Assembly (NCBI GenBank): GCA_964019695.1
Contig: OZ026525.1
Coordinates: 60,668,253 to 60,732,252, forward strand
Direction: 5' to 3'
Source of the DNA: Loripinus fragilis
Lineage: Eukaryota > Mollusca > Bivalvia > Lucinida > Lucinidae
DNA: 64,000 nucleotides
The notes beneath the pieces are model-generated. The model had not been told where the DNA came from, ran no database searches, and saw only the letters and a program-made list of their open reading frames with translations. The translations under genes and the position numbers were made by a program. Positions 32,850 to 44,744 of the stretch are shown here, piece by piece (within the stretch, counting starts at the first letter, position 1; each line of letters opens with the position of its first letter).

Positions 32850-34806
32850 AGCGCTCACCTGATCTCTTTGATAATTTTAAAACAGGCCAAGATCAACTAC
32901 GGCTTATAATGAAACATAATTTGTTATATGGGGGTTGCGGCCATTTTGGTCAAGTGACCTTAAACAATCTAATGAATACTCCATCAAACAGCCCAGTGAT
33001 TTCTGAGGAAAAGATGTTTAGATAGATATGTGGCAGTCAAAATGAGTGGCCTTGGATAAAAGGTCACAGGTCAGCCTGACACTTGGTACTTATGTAAAAC
33101 CGTTGTCTCATTAGGTTAAACATTTCTTGCAAGAATTATGATTTTGGCCTAAACAGTTATAGAAAAATGAAAATTTCAAGATTTTTTCCCATATAAATGC
33201 ATTAGGAATCAAATTTGGCCTTGAAGTAGGTCACGGTCAACCTGGATTCATCATTTGTGCAAATCTTGTAGGGCCCACATCCCCAATGCTACATACCCAG
33301 TCCCAAGGCCATTGGCCTTTTGGTTCCAGAGAAGATATTTAAAGGGTTTTTAACATATATGGGCGTGGTGGCCATCTTGGTCATGTGACCAGTACAATTG
33401 GTATATATTTTGGCTAACCTATCATAAGGAGTCTTCATATGAAATTTATGTTCAATTAGCCTAGTGGTTTCTGAGAAAACTATGTTTTAATGTGTTGGTG
33501 GGACTCCAATATGAGTGACCTTGGCTGAAAAGTTATAGGTCAACCTTGACCTTTCTAACTTAATTATAGCCATTGTCTCATTAGGTTTAACGTATCAAGT
33601 GAAAATAATGACATTAGCTTCAACAGTAAACTTTAAAAAAAAATCCCATTTAAATGCATTAGGAAGCAATTTTGACCTTGACGTTAAGTGGGTCAGGGTC
33701 AACTTAGGATCATCATTTGAACAAACTTGGTAGGGCCCACATCCCAAATGCTACATACCCAGTCCCAAGGTCACATGCCTTCTGGTTCTGGAGAAGATTT
33801 TTAAAGGATTTTTACCATATATGGGCATGGCGGCCATCTTAGTCATGTGACCAAAACATTTTTTATAAATTTTGGCTAACTTAGCATAAGGAGCCTTCAC
33901 ATGAAATTTGAGTTCAATTAGGCCAATGATTTGTGAGAAAACTATGTTTGAATATACAAATATGAGCGAGTTAGCTGAAAGGTCAACCTTGACCTTTGGA
34001 ACTTATTTATAGCCATTGTCTCATTAGGTTTAACATTTCAAGTGAGAATAATGACTAAGGCTTCTACAGTTTAAAAAAAAAAAAAATTTCAAAAAATTCC
34101 CATTTAAATGCATTAGGAAGCAAATTTGACCATGACGTTAAGTAGGTCAAGGTCATCCTAGGATTATCATTTGAACAAAACTTGGTAGGCCCCACATCCC
34201 TAATGCTACATACCAAGTCCCGAGGTCATCGGCCTTCTGGTTCTGGAGAAGATTTTTAAAGGGTTTTTACCATATATGGGCAAATATGAGCGACTTAGCT
34301 GAAAGGTCAACCTTGACCTTTGGAACTTATTTATAACCATTGTCTCATTAGGTTAAACATATCAAGTGAGAATAATGACGAAGGCTTCTACAGTTAAAAA
34401 AAAAATTAACTTTTCAAAAAATTCCCATTTAAATGCATTAGGAAGCAAATTTGACCATGACGTTAAGTAGGTCAAGGTCATCCTAGGATTATCATTTGAA
34501 CAAAACTTGGTAGGCCCCACATCCCTAATGCTACATACCAAGTCCCGAGGTCATCGGCTTTCTGGTTCTGGAGAAGAAGATTTTTAAAGGGTTTTTACCA
34601 TATAGGGGCGTGGCGGCCATCTTGGTCTTGTGACCAGGACCATTTGAACATACTCGTTCCTGCGTCCTAAGGAGTATCCATATGAAATTTGAGTTAATTG
34701 GCCCAGTGGTTTCAGAGGAGAAGATGTTTGAAAATGTTGTCGAACAGACGACAGAGAGACTGGTATACTATTAGCTCACCCATGAGCCTTCGGCTCAGGT
34801 GAGCTA
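32850..34806. repeat. Long dispersed repeat with about four internal units
   Basis: Starts near GCTCACCTGATCTC and ends with the hairpin CATGAGCCTTCGGCTCAGGTGAGCT. The phrase beginning GCCCACATCC..AATGCTACAT recurs at about 33268, 33730, 34190 and 34510, giving steps near 460, 455 and 320 bp; the last unit is shortened. GGCGGCCATCTTGGTCATGT recurs similarly. No open frame of note. The end hairpin is common in mollusc repeats. Confidence 0.75.
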
Positions 34807-34828
34807 TTTAGTATGTGCACTGAGTACA

Positions 34829-35060
34829 TGGGTGAAAGTTCAAAATTTCCAAAATTCTGAACTTCAGAACTTATAACTTGCAGTATGCCTATAAACAATA
34901 ATAATTTCAAGTTTAAATGATAAATTGTCTTAGATAATCTTCACATATATCACAGAAGCTATTATAATTTGCCTTATTCAGAATTTTGAGGCTGACATTC
35001 CAAAGAAAATCAACCTCAAAATCCTGAATTCAGGAATATTCCTGAAAACTTTCACCCATG
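34829..35060. mobile_element. CATGGGTGAAA MITE, copy 4
   Basis: CATGGGTGAAAGTTCAAAAT to GAAAACTTTCACCCATG, in the reverse sense compared with copy 1. Confidence 0.87.
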
Positions 35061-35425
35061 TGAGTACTGATTAACTGCTTATGCCCAGGTCACACATTCA
35101 CGGATTTGACGTAGGATAAGTAAGCCACGGATACCATCCTGCATCATCCGTGGCAATCCGTATTAGTCCCTATATTTCCGTATTGCATCCGTAATCATAC
35201 GTAGTAGTACTTGCTTTGTGCATCCGTATCTGACTACGGATTGTCATTTCCGGGGTCATCCGTGGGATTTGATCCGTAGTGGCACCGGGGAGGTGATACG
35301 TGAATGTGTGACATGGGCATAAGTCTAAGCTTGCCCAGGAAACATGTGTGGTGAGGTCAACTGACCATCTTGACATGACCATAGCTGTTGACTGGGACTT
35401 CTGACCACACACCAAACAAAAAAGC
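35061..35425 (+). mobile_element. SINE-B fragment split by a hairpin element
   Basis: AGTACTGATTAACTGCTTA, then the 246-bp hairpin at 35078-35323, then TCTAAGCTTGCCCAGGAAAC and CATGACCATAGCTGTTGACT. Confidence 0.75.
35078..35323. mobile_element. 246-bp hairpin element
   Basis: CTTATGCCCAGGTCACACAT at the left is inverted at the right as GTGTGACATGGGCATAAG. The interior has many ATCCGT/ACGGAT words in both orientations. It is inserted in a SINE-B. Confidence 0.82.
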
Positions 35426-35457
35426 ATCACAAGGAAGAGACAAAGAACACTAACAGC

Positions 35458-35684
35458 ATGGGTGAAAAATTTCAGGATTAATCCTGAATTCAGGATTTTG
35501 AGGCTGACTTGCCTCAAAATGCTGAATTAAGGAGATTATAATAGCTTCTTTGATTTGTTTTCAGATTATCTAAACCCAATTGATCATTTCAACTTCAAAT
35601 GATCCATTTTTGTAGCAATCCTGCAAGTTTTAAAATTTGAATTTCAAAAGTTCAGGATTTTTGAAATTTTTAACTTACACCCAT
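35458..35684. mobile_element. CATGGGTGAAA MITE, copy 5
   Basis: CATGGGTGAAAAATTTCAGG to TTTTAACTTACACCCATG with the AGGCTGACTT inner block. Confidence 0.87.
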
Positions 35685-35794
35685 GTAACAGCAACATGAC
35701 AGCAAGAATACAAAGTAAAGCAACCAGCTCTCTTTTTCCAAAGCAAGATTGCAAAACTAGAAAGGACAAGTAATACTGTATTTATATACATCAA

Positions 35795-36007
35795 TCCAGG
35801 CCCATACTTTCGTGGAGATTGATCATGAAATGAATTCTACAGTAGTTCTCCACCTTCGGCTGATTCAGGAAGGGTTGTTGTCAGTTACAAGGGAAAGTAT
35901 CTGCACGAAGTACTGGTTTACGGCTTAGTCAAGCTTGCCGAGGAAAAATGTGGTTAAGTGTACTGACGGTCTCAACATGACCATAGCTGTTGACTAACTC
36001 CTCAAAT
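35795..36007 (+). mobile_element. SINE-B copy cut by the 36-kb TIR element
   Basis: CCCATACTTTCGTGGAGATT through CATGACCATAGCTGTTGACT; the A/C-rich tail continues at 38434 after the inserted element. Confidence 0.82.
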
Positions 36008-36842
36008 CACGAGTGGTAATGTCGTAAGGGGCAATCGAATGGCTATGCAAATGAAATCTTTACGAGATCATCTGGACATGAGCTACGGGAGCTATAAGCA
36101 ATGGAATCAGCTATGTGAGTAGTAATATAAGGAAACGGAGAATGCTATTCCCAATAATGTCCATTTCTGTACAAGAGGCAAAAGTATCTGACGTAAGAAA
36201 ATTTGCATCTAACGAATGATATACTTTCTCCTGAGTAAGGTGTATGCATAATATCATTTTAGTGGTTGCTAATGAAGGTGTTCTGTTCAATAAATGTACT
36301 TAAATGCTTTATGTTTGTAAAAAAATCATATCTTTTCCAACTTATTTTTCAAGCATAAGCCGTATACATCTGATCATCTTCTTGACTTCACTTTGTCTGC
36401 GACGAGTTTTTGGTGCCCATATACCCCTTACGACATTGGTTGCCCCTAACGGTACGATTACCCCTTACAAGACGTATAAACTTGGATAATTCAAAGAGAA
36501 AAGTAGAACAGATAAGTTTTAGAAAATATTCTCTTTGTGATGCATGACGTGTCACTGATATGAATTCAATTTATCCTCGTCATGTGAAAACCTGCTTAAT
36601 GTCAAATGCGACCAACAAAGGCGCAGATCAGCTCCTGTGCAGTCTGAACACCAACCATTATTTCGCTTCTTTGATAACAGGATATCTACTGATGATAAAG
36701 CCAGCCTAATCATGCTAAAACTAAAATGTCAATGATGCAGCTTGTTTCTGTGGCTGAGGAGGCTGGTTTGAATTTTACCTGGTCAGCCTAGAAATCCCTA
36801 AGACGCATTTTCGCATGGTGTGGCTCAATTCCAAGTTGATTA

Positions 36843-36965
36843 TATTGAGGAGCGCGGTGACTAATTGGCGAGCTGGAGGGGTTGCTGGTTCTAGCCTCAG
36901 CAAAGGCGCTGCGGTGTGGCTTCAAACAATACTTGATTAATTGCTTGGTACTGATTCAACCTGAT
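36843..36965 (+). mobile_element. SINE-A fragment inside the 36-kb TIR element
   Basis: GGAGCGCGGTGACTAATTGG and GGTTGCTGGTTCTAGCCTCA are diverged A- and B-box regions of the SINE-A head; the body is largely lost. Confidence 0.6.
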
Positions 36966-37197
36966 TTTGAGATCAACGAAGTTTTGAATAGTATTATAAT
37001 TGTGCGTGTGGTGGTGGGGGAGAGGTTTGCAATTGAATGGGGATGTTTGGTCATTTTAGGCTCTCATTAAGGTTAAGGTAAGATAGGAATACTTTGGGGA
37101 AGGGGTAAGGTATATTTTGTGTGTGCAGTGGGGTGCGTGCTAGAAATGTATAGTTGAGGGGAAATTGATACTGTAGACGGAAACTTTTGAATATAGC

Positions 37198-37218
37198 CCC
37201 CCCCCCCCCCCCCCCCTC
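37198..37218. repeat. Poly-C tract
   Basis: About twenty C in a row, followed by CTCCACCACCC. Length is likely to be unreliable in assembly. Confidence 0.9.
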
Positions 37219-37444
37219 CACCACCCAAACCAATGTGCATGTTTTCACTTGGTGATTTTTTTATTTATTCTTTTTTTTTTTTTGCTGGGGGCAGGAGGGG
37301 TGTGTGGGTTGCTACTAAATGGGATTTTTTTGGCAGGGGGAACTCAAAAGCATTTTATTCTTTGCCGAAGGCTTTAAAGATGAGATGATTAATTTCAATG
37401 GCATATAATGAGGTTATCAATCAGGTTTACTTATCAACGAAGTA

Positions 37445-37830
37445 TTGCCCTAAAACTTAACTGTTAGCGAATTTTTAGGGTAAATTTAACCAATAGCGGA
37501 ATGAGAGCTTCTAGTCGTTAGCGAATTAAGGCATAAAATATAATGATAAGCGATTTGTGGGCATAGAAATACAGAACAGCACAGTGGCGTGTTTAATCAG
37601 TTAACAAACTTGATGGAAAAACGCTATTCTGCTATTCCACCTCGTAAATGCCTCCAGACAGGCTACTGATTTTTGGGCCTAAAATTTACTGATTTCTGGG
37701 GCCAAAATTTAACTGATTAGCGATTTTGGGGCTTCAATTTTACTAGTTGACGATTTGTGGGCATAACTTTAAAAAATAGCGATCTATGGGGCCCAAATTT
37801 TGCTGATTAGCGATTTCAAAGGTACCCCAT
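37445..37830. repeat. Degenerate short-period repeat
   Basis: The phrase TTAGCGATTT / TTAGCGAATT recurs about ten times with GGGGCC.AAATTTTACTGA between, at irregular spacing of roughly 30-45 bp. It has a minisatellite character within the TIR element. Confidence 0.75.
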
Positions 37831-38505
37831 TGAGACCCTCTATCATGTATGGATAATGTGCAAGTGCTAGACCAAGAATTTTCTAGCAGACACTTAAGCC
37901 AGTTATCCGTTGTCGATCAGATGAAGGGCGTTTACCATACTGGCTCATAAGGGTTTACTGACTCGTAAGGGGGAGTCAATGTTGTAAGAGTTGATTTTTT
38001 TTCTATTTAGTCTATGTCAACATTTTAAACCCGATTTTGACTAAACACTATTAAGGCATAAAAGAAAATTCATGTAAAGTATATTTGTGTCACTAAACCT
38101 GCCAGTAAACATGTTAAAAAGCCCCTAAACCATGTTTATTTAAGATCAAAACCAAAAAATCAACACACCCTCGTCCAGGAGAAATTGATTTTTAGACTAA
38201 CTACACGGTTTTCCACTTCCGCTATTGCTTCCCATTACACAAAAATGATAACTATTGGGAATAGCATTGCCTGATTTCTGAATATTAATCTGCAAACATT
38301 GAAATAAAAGTAAAAGTCGCTAACGCACTAGTTTTGCTCGTTTTATTCTCATCCCGTCACTCATATCTGGATGCTCTTGTAAGGCGACCGTTTGCATAAC
38401 TTCTGATCGCCCCTTACGACATTACCACCCGTGCAAATCAAACAAACAAAACACAAAAATAGGAGCAACAATAAACAATCAACAACAACAACAGAACCAC
38501 CTATA

Positions 38506-39704
38506 CACTGAAACGAAGTTATAAGTGGCCACCTACACATTTTTTGCGCCTGTTCAGAAAGTAAACATTTCTCTTACAAAATTTTAATTCCGTAAAAAAA
38601 TTCAAGGCTTTTTTGAGACTGAATAGTATGCCATTTCAAAATTACTGGTAGATCTTGTACAGACACAAGTCGGAGTAAAGGTACCTTCATTTCAAAAAGT
38701 CACACATTTTAATTAGTTTGAAGCTGTTAATAAGAGCTGTGATATAAGATGAAAAAGAATCAACAGTTTTGTGACAATTGAACTCTTCTACGTTTATATG
38801 GAGGCAGCCACTATCAGCAGCTTCATCAAAGAGTTTTAGCTTTAACCATGCAATTTGTATATAAACTTTGCATTGCTCTGTACGCTTTATTTTCTGTGGC
38901 ACGGCATTAAAATTTTCAGCGATTATTTATTATGAATAGGCTTCACGGTTTAATTTAAAAAATCAAAAATATCTTTGGCATATGCCATTTAAATGACCTT
39001 TAAAGTTTCACGTTAAAACCAAAAGTGTTCACCAGTCTTGAAAGAATAAATGTTAAAAAAATTGGCTGATCAAGATGTATTGTGTTTGGTCCAACATATT
39101 AACATAAAATAAAATGCAAACGATTTTACTATGTGCATTTGATTATTTTTGAAAATATTGGAAAATGCGGAAAATTATCTTTTTTTTAAATCCTAAAAAA
39201 ATTGTTCATAAGCAAAATTTCAGGGGTTTGGGGTTTTTTTTCAAGGCGGTTAGGCGGGTTTTGTAATCACCTGTACGTCAACTCGAAAAATACTGCACTC
39301 AAAACCCTTATTTTCTTCAAAAATTTGATTTTTGAGCCCAGAAATTGTGAAGCACAGGCCTTTGACTCTCCCCGTATAATCGTAAAAATCTCATAAACTA
39401 CTTGTATTTACCTGATTTCCTGTTCTAAGTCGGCCAGGAGAATAACGTTAAAGTGCAGTTTTTTCAAATTGAAGTACAGGTGATTTCAAACCAGCCTAGC
39501 CGCCTGAGGTAAATAAATTGGCATTTTTACAGCTGTAGCATAATGTCAATGACCTGTGTGTGAAGTGATAGAAAACTTCAAAAGCACCACTTAACTTTAG
39601 TCCATTCAAATGCACATATTTGGGCCGAAATTCATTTCAATATCATTTGCGCTAAGTCAGAAAAAATGAAATTGAAAAGTGGCCACTTAGAACTTCGTTT
39701 CAGT
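38506..39704. mobile_element. 1.2-kb TA-flanked TIR element
   Basis: The ends CACTGAAACGAAGTTATAAG (left) and CACTGAAACGAAGTTCTAAG (right, reading inward) are inverted over about 30 bp including GTGGCCAC. TATA lies outside both ends, so the target duplication is TA or TATA. No transposase-like frame was recognised; it is non-autonomous. Confidence 0.82.
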
Positions 39705-39971
39705 GTATATGTGACCAGGTAATGCTCTGTCCAGTCTGCTCAGCTACAGAGACTAGAATTTTGCATGTAGCAAGTGCATTGCAAAAGCACTGATCAGACT
39801 GCAGGTAGGTGCATGCTGGTCTGCACCTTTGTTGTTCACAGGCAACAAGATAGGTTTTCTCACAACAAGGCCTATGATATTCAAGCTGGCATAGAAACCT
39901 GCAAACCTATATCATAGTAAGAAAAACAGGTTTACAAGTAATCAAGTTGATGGATAGAAACCTGTATCAGC

Positions 39972-40170
39972 GAAGCGCAGTGGCTCTGTAGAGTGTTAGA
40001 CTGGGGATAGAAGGGTTGCTAGTTCAATACTCACCCCCTGGCGAAGTCACTGTGTTGTGTCCTTGAGCAGGACACTTTATTCGCTGCTTAGTACTGGTTC
40101 AGCCTACGAAGACCCATCCCAACATGACTGAAAAATTGTTGACTTGGGCATAAAGCATCAAAACAAAAAC
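39972..40170 (+). mobile_element. SINE-A copy
   Basis: GCGCAGTGGCTCTGTAGAGT, GGTTGCTAGTTCAATACTCA and the body to CATAAAGCATCAAAACAAAA. Confidence 0.87.
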
Positions 40171-40639
40171 AAAATGAAACCTGTATAGTAGTTTCAAAGA
40201 TAGACGAGAATCGTTGTAAATAAACACTGGCGAGTTGACTTGGATTTTGGGCGTGCAGGTAGTCTCAGTTTACAGCTATATTGAACCTACTACAGATTAC
40301 TGCATATGTAGGGAATAGTCATGCTTTACCTACAGTACCTGTTTATAAGAAAAATGGAATTACCTCATTACTATGCATCTTTGAAACTACTATATCACCC
40401 TATGAAAGCAGGTTTACAAGTAATCCGCATGATGGACAGAAACCTACACACCTGTATCACCCTTTGAAAGCAGGTTTACAAGAAGTCAATTCCGATGGGA
40501 CTAAGCTGTGGCCCCATCTTCATATAAACTAAACTGTTGATGAGACGTTATACCCAGACACAAAAAGTTTTGATGATAATGGCTAATTGAAGATATACTG
40601 ACTAAAAAAAGAAACAATATTAAAAGGTAATTATACATA

Positions 40640-40862
40640 TGAACCATGACGTGATTTCCAACAATGTGGTGTTCTGACAAGTATAGACTCGGACAAGCCT
40701 GTGCAGAAATTCCAAATGCTGTTCGGTCAGTAGCTTATCAATCATAGAATATTTAAGCTACTAGCAAAGGCTCTGATCAGACTGCGCATATGCGAAGGCT
40801 GATCTGAGGCTATGCTGGTCGCACATACCACATTGTTGGAAATCTCGTGTCGTGGCTCATAT
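40640..40862. repeat. R6 foldback repeat, copy 2
   Basis: GAACCATGACGTGATTTCCA and GGAAATCTCGTGTCGTGGCT are inverted ends; the inner part CTGCGCATATGCGAAGGCTG. Confidence 0.82.
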
Positions 40863-42114
40863 GTTTGTTAATTTAAAATACGGATTTATCGTGTGGATGA
40901 AAACTGGAACCTGATCAGCTGGCTTCAACAGAGGCCACTGATCTGGATTTACACTTTTTTCAAATGAGGGTATGGAATTTTGAAAATAAATGAGCATGGA
41001 TCTGACAAAAGGGTCCTTTGGGCATTTTAGCAGTTCTTGTGTAATCAAAATTTCAAAAACATCTAAATTTTCAAGATTTTGCATGTTCTTACAATAGAGT
41101 CAAATTGCTTCTAGCATGTTATATAATCAAAGGCGCAAACAGTTCTGATAAAACTAATTGTAACATATAATGTATGTTGCCATGGCAACAGCCGTGCATA
41201 TGGAATACATACTTCCTTTAAAACCGGGTACCTCATTTCAAATGCTTTTGTAACCACAGGCTGTGAGCTATTTGTGCAGTCTATGCAATTGCATACACAT
41301 CAAATTTACAGAAACATGGAGCATTCTTGAAATATTGCTCCTAGTATCTTTGTATTAGAGTCATATGTTAACACAATGATGTTGACGTCAGAACGTCATT
41401 AACAACGTTATGTGACGTCATGTTTAAAACGCATCATCTATACTATTTTAAACGCTCATATCTTTGTTATTTGTAAAGCTAATCTTTTAAAATTTTCTGT
41501 AGTTGTTCACAACTGCTAGGTCTTTCTTTCTCCGTAAATATCTCACTTTTGACTTTTATTGCCAGAAGGTCCCTTCTGTCAGATCTTGGCTCATATGTAT
41601 TGTTTTTGAGTCCGTATATATTTGAGAAATTTATTGAGAAAAAAACAAAACCATGTTTGAAAAGCAGATTTATTTTGAGGTCAGAAAAACAAAAATGATT
41701 CACCAATGTATACAAGTTACATCTAGAATTAAACAGGCTATAAAAATATTTGAAATCAAATAAGCAGAGGAAAGTATGGGGTTCTAGAGCTGAAAAGAAA
41801 GTAGGTTATAGTAAAAAAAAAAAAAAAAAAAATACAAATTTCTGCAGATTATTTTTACAATATGAAGTGTTTTTCATTACTTAATAATCGTAACTAGTAT
41901 TGTTCTATGAAAAAAAAACACACCATATATCTTGCACACATAAAATGGACCTATTTAGTTCTATTGTGACCTTGAAAATTAGGACTAGGTCCCTAAAACC
42001 TAATCATGCCTTCATCATGTCCCAATGTTATATCCATGCGAAATTGGTTTCAATTTTATTTACGGGAATAGCATTTGTGACGTTCAAATTTTGCGGCTAA
42101 GGCATGATTTACCT
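40863..42114. other. Intergenic, nothing recognised
   Basis: AT-rich, with a poly-A tract at 41813-41831. No repeat or gene identified with confidence. Confidence 0.6.
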
Positions 42115-42250
42115 ATAAAAGTAATCAATAGAGTGATTTTGCTATTTCAAGAGGGTTTAATTTTCACGAAACTTCGCATATGCGAAGTTTCGCGAAAATA
42201 AAACCCTCAGAAAAATTTCCAAATTTACATTACACTCTCTAGTTCATGAG
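42115..42250. repeat. Foldback with GAGGGTTTAATTTTCACGAA core
   Basis: GAAACTTCGCATATGCGAAG is a near-perfect palindrome, with outer arms GAGGGTTTAATTTTC / AAAATAAAACCCTC. Confidence 0.88.
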
Positions 42251-42589
42251 ATATCCTTCACGCAAGAAAATGTCACGCCAAAGGAGATCCACATTAAAAA
42301 CAACTTGTCCCCCTCTGCTGTTGGGAGGGGGGGGCATAAGCTCATGAGATTATCTCTGATCCTAAATACAGATTTCTGACTACGGTAAACATTGAGAATC
42401 AGCCCCAAAATACTGAATCAGGCTGATTTAATTAGCTCCTCTTGTTTATGAATACCTTATCTCATGCCATACAACTATTTTAACTTGGAAGTTGAATTTC
42501 TAAAGTTTAGGAATTTAGATATATTCATCTTTCACCATAGGTTTAAATACCGGTAAGCAAATTTTTGAGCGTAAAAGTGTAAATATTGT

Positions 42590-42694
42590 TCTTACCCATT
42601 AGTTCTGGCATATGTTTTGGGTGCTCAAAAGAACTGTCTCATTGAGACAGTTCTTTTGAGTACCCACAACATATGTTTAGGTTGAGAAATAAGA
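42590..42694. repeat. Foldback repeat R1, copy 4
   Basis: GCTCAAAAGAACTGTCTCAT and TGAGACAGTTCTTTTGAGTA give a perfect central hairpin. It lies about 240 bp past the stop codon of the minus-strand gene and may be in its 3' UTR. Confidence 0.88.
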
Positions 42695-42936
42695 GAATTT
42701 GGTACGCAGAATTTTTGGTACACACTCTTAACTAAAGGCCTGTTTCACTCATTCTTTTCATATGTAAATTCACTTTTTAAATCTACATACACAACTAAAC
42801 AGTGGGTGCTAGACGACTTAATATTTCTTCGAGCCTTCATCTACTATGCTCTATGTATGTGAGCAGCCAAGACTGGCCAGTTTGAGCATGCTCAACTGAG
42901 CCATCACTGGTCAACAGTCTAAGGAAAATGATTCGT

Positions 42937-43017
42937 TCATTTTTGTGCTGAAGTAATTCTTTGGTAATATTCTAGTGTTTCCTGATCACCCTCCTCTTCT
43001 GCTTCTCTGAGAAGAAC
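42937..43017 (-). CDS. Likely SKIC3/TTC37, terminal exon and stop
   Basis: Acceptor TATGTTCCAG; the exon encodes VLLREAEEEGDQETLEYYQR and ITSAQK before TGA at 42939-42937. The acidic helix and short end look like a genuine C-terminus. The eleven exons total 1230 nt, 409 residues plus stop. No clear AATAAA was found close downstream on this strand, so the 3' end of the mRNA is not placed. Confidence 0.77.
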   Translation of the reverse strand, partial: VLLREAEEEGDQETLEYYQRITSAQK

Positions 43018-43034
43018 CTGGAACATAAAAAAAT

Positions 43035-43235
43035 ATTAGTGTGCCAATCGCAACAAAAGTCGTCTGCTGAAATGTTTAAGAAGCCTCTATGGCAAACAGT
43101 GTGGACCCAGATCAGGGTCTGTTCTGGGTCCACGCTGTTTGCTTTTATACTTAATTTGTCAGTAATGCTAGGCAATTATTTGCAGCAGACAACTTCAGCA
43201 GACGACATTTTCAGATGCATTTTCTTGGCGCTTTA
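43035..43235. repeat. Foldback repeat R3 (GTGGACCCAGATCAG), copy 1
   Basis: GTGTGGACCCAGATCAGGGT / TCTGGGTCCACGCTGTTTGC, outer arms GCCAATCGCAACAAAAGTC and TTGGCGCTTTAAGGGTTA. It starts 18 bp upstream of the terminal exon acceptor. Confidence 0.87.
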
Positions 43236-43444
43236 AGGGTTAGAATTTTTCCACCACCTAGTCTGACACATACTTTCAGTAGCTAGAATGGACATGGATG
43301 TTATAGTTGCTACCAAACATAACCCTAACCATCATAACAGGTTAATTCCTGTACTTTACTATTGATGAACCCATCAAATAGTGGCAGACAGATTCTTAAG
43401 TCTAGCCCAGCAGCGGACAACAAATTTTGTGGTATCTTCAATTT

Positions 43445-43640
43445 GTTTTTAACCCTTAAAGCGCCAATCATAACAAAATTTGTCTGCTTTTGTCATCTGC
43501 TGAAATGCTTTAGAAGCCTTTCCAACAAACAGTGTAGACTCAGATCAGACTGCTCCTATATTTGTTAATGTTAGCAAAAATTTGCAGCATACGACAAATG
43601 CAGAAGGAATTTTCAGATGATTTTTTTGCTGGCGTTTTAA
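43445..43640. repeat. Foldback repeat R3, copy 2
   Basis: AACCCTTAAAGCGCCAATCA at the left and TGGCGTTTTAAGGGTTAAAA at the right; the inner hairpin is partly lost. Confidence 0.82.
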
Positions 43641-43760
43641 GGGTTAAAATGAGGTATGATATTTCATGTGAATCAGCAGTAGATGATTCACATGAAATAT
43701 TGAACCTTACTTGGTTTCACGATAAAGACACAAAATTTGAAAATGTTATCTGCTGCAAGT
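43640..43760. repeat. Foldback repeat R4, copy 3
   Basis: TATTTCATGTGAATCAGCAG / GATTCACATGAAATATTGAA; it abuts R3 copy 2. Confidence 0.82.
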
Positions 43761-44245
43761 AAATGTGGCTCTCTAAAGATACACTGTTAGGGCTTTGATT
43801 AGACTGGACAGATGGTCTGAGCATTAATAGCTCTTGTGGACTCCGTTTTAACCCTTGTCCTGCATTCAGAGACTGAAACCGCCTGATGTGGATCTACAGT
43901 GTATAGGTTTAGACCTGTTCCTATATTCCTATTTTTTTATTCTGTATAGTCGTGATATCACCAGGCCTCGATAAGACATTTTATAAATAAAGAATCTTAT
44001 GCTGAATGTTAGATTCTATATATCGTATGACCCTAAACTACTTTGAAGCTGATTTTTTGGAGTAAAAAAGCTATAGTTTTGCCAAATATATGCAACATTA
44101 ATATATTAAAAAAATCAGACAACGAAAAAAAACGTAAAATTACCCAGTAGGCAAACCCATTTATACTCAATGGTCCCTCTCATTATGCTAGGTTTTATTA
44201 GATTAGGATAGTCTATTATCCATTGCAAGGGGTTGTAGTAAATAC

Positions 44246-44378
44246 CTGAAGAAGCTCCTCATCCATTTTCCCACTATGAAGAATAAAAATTAGCATTCTC
44301 CTTGCTAGTGAATTGTCATAACTCCTACTCCCTGTCAGGTGACAATGTAGTACACGATGAGTATGGTGTTTGGATAAC
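44246..44378 (-). CDS. Likely SKIC3/TTC37, tenth exon
   Basis: Acceptor TTTTCGATAG, donor GTATTT, phase 2 in and 0 out. It encodes LSKHHTHRVLHCHLTGSRSY and DNSLARRMLIFILHSGKMDE. It sits between two R3 hairpin repeats (43445-43640 and 44402-44647). The acceptor is poor in pyrimidines but the phase fit is exact on both sides. Confidence 0.75.
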
Positions 44379-44401
44379 CTATCGAAAATAAATGCAATAT
44401 T

Positions 44402-44647
44402 TAATCCTTAATGCGCCAATTGCAACAAAAGTTGTCTGCTTTTCTCGTCTGCTGAAATGTTTAAGAAGCTTCTATGGCAAACAGTGTGGACCCAGATCAG
44501 ACTGCTCCTATAGGAGCAGTCTATTCTGGGTCCACGCTGTTTGCTTCTACACTTAATTCGTCAGTAATGTTAGGCAAATATTTGCAGCAGACGACTTCAG
44601 AAGACAACATTTTCAGATGATTTTTTTTCTTGGCGCTTTAAGGGTTA
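44402..44647. repeat. Foldback repeat R3, copy 3 (best preserved)
   Basis: AATCCTTAATGCGCCAATTG to TTGGCGCTTTAAGGGTTAAT, with the hairpin CAGACTGCTCCTATAGGAGC. Confidence 0.88.
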
Positions 44648-44744
44648 ATCTTTCAAAAACACAACATAAGCTATTTTAAGAAAAAGCTGTCACAGGAAAG
44701 TGCAGCTCACCTGAATCACATTTTGCCTCTGAACATAAATATTT

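Larger units (their letters stand above)
36008..38433. mobile_element. 2.4-kb TIR element of unknown superfamily
   Basis: Both ends start CACGRGTGGTAATGTCGTAA reading inward (left 36008, right 38433), flanked by CAAAT at 36003-36007 and 38434-38438. Inner parts are also inverted, for example ATGCTATTCCCAATA near 36145 and TATTGGGAATAGCAT near 38260. No transposase is readable, so it is non-autonomous. It interrupts a SINE-B copy: the SINE body stops before the left end and an A/C-rich tail (AAATCAAACAAACAAA) follows the right end. It holds a SINE-A fragment, a poly-C tract and a short-period repeat. Confidence 0.82.
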
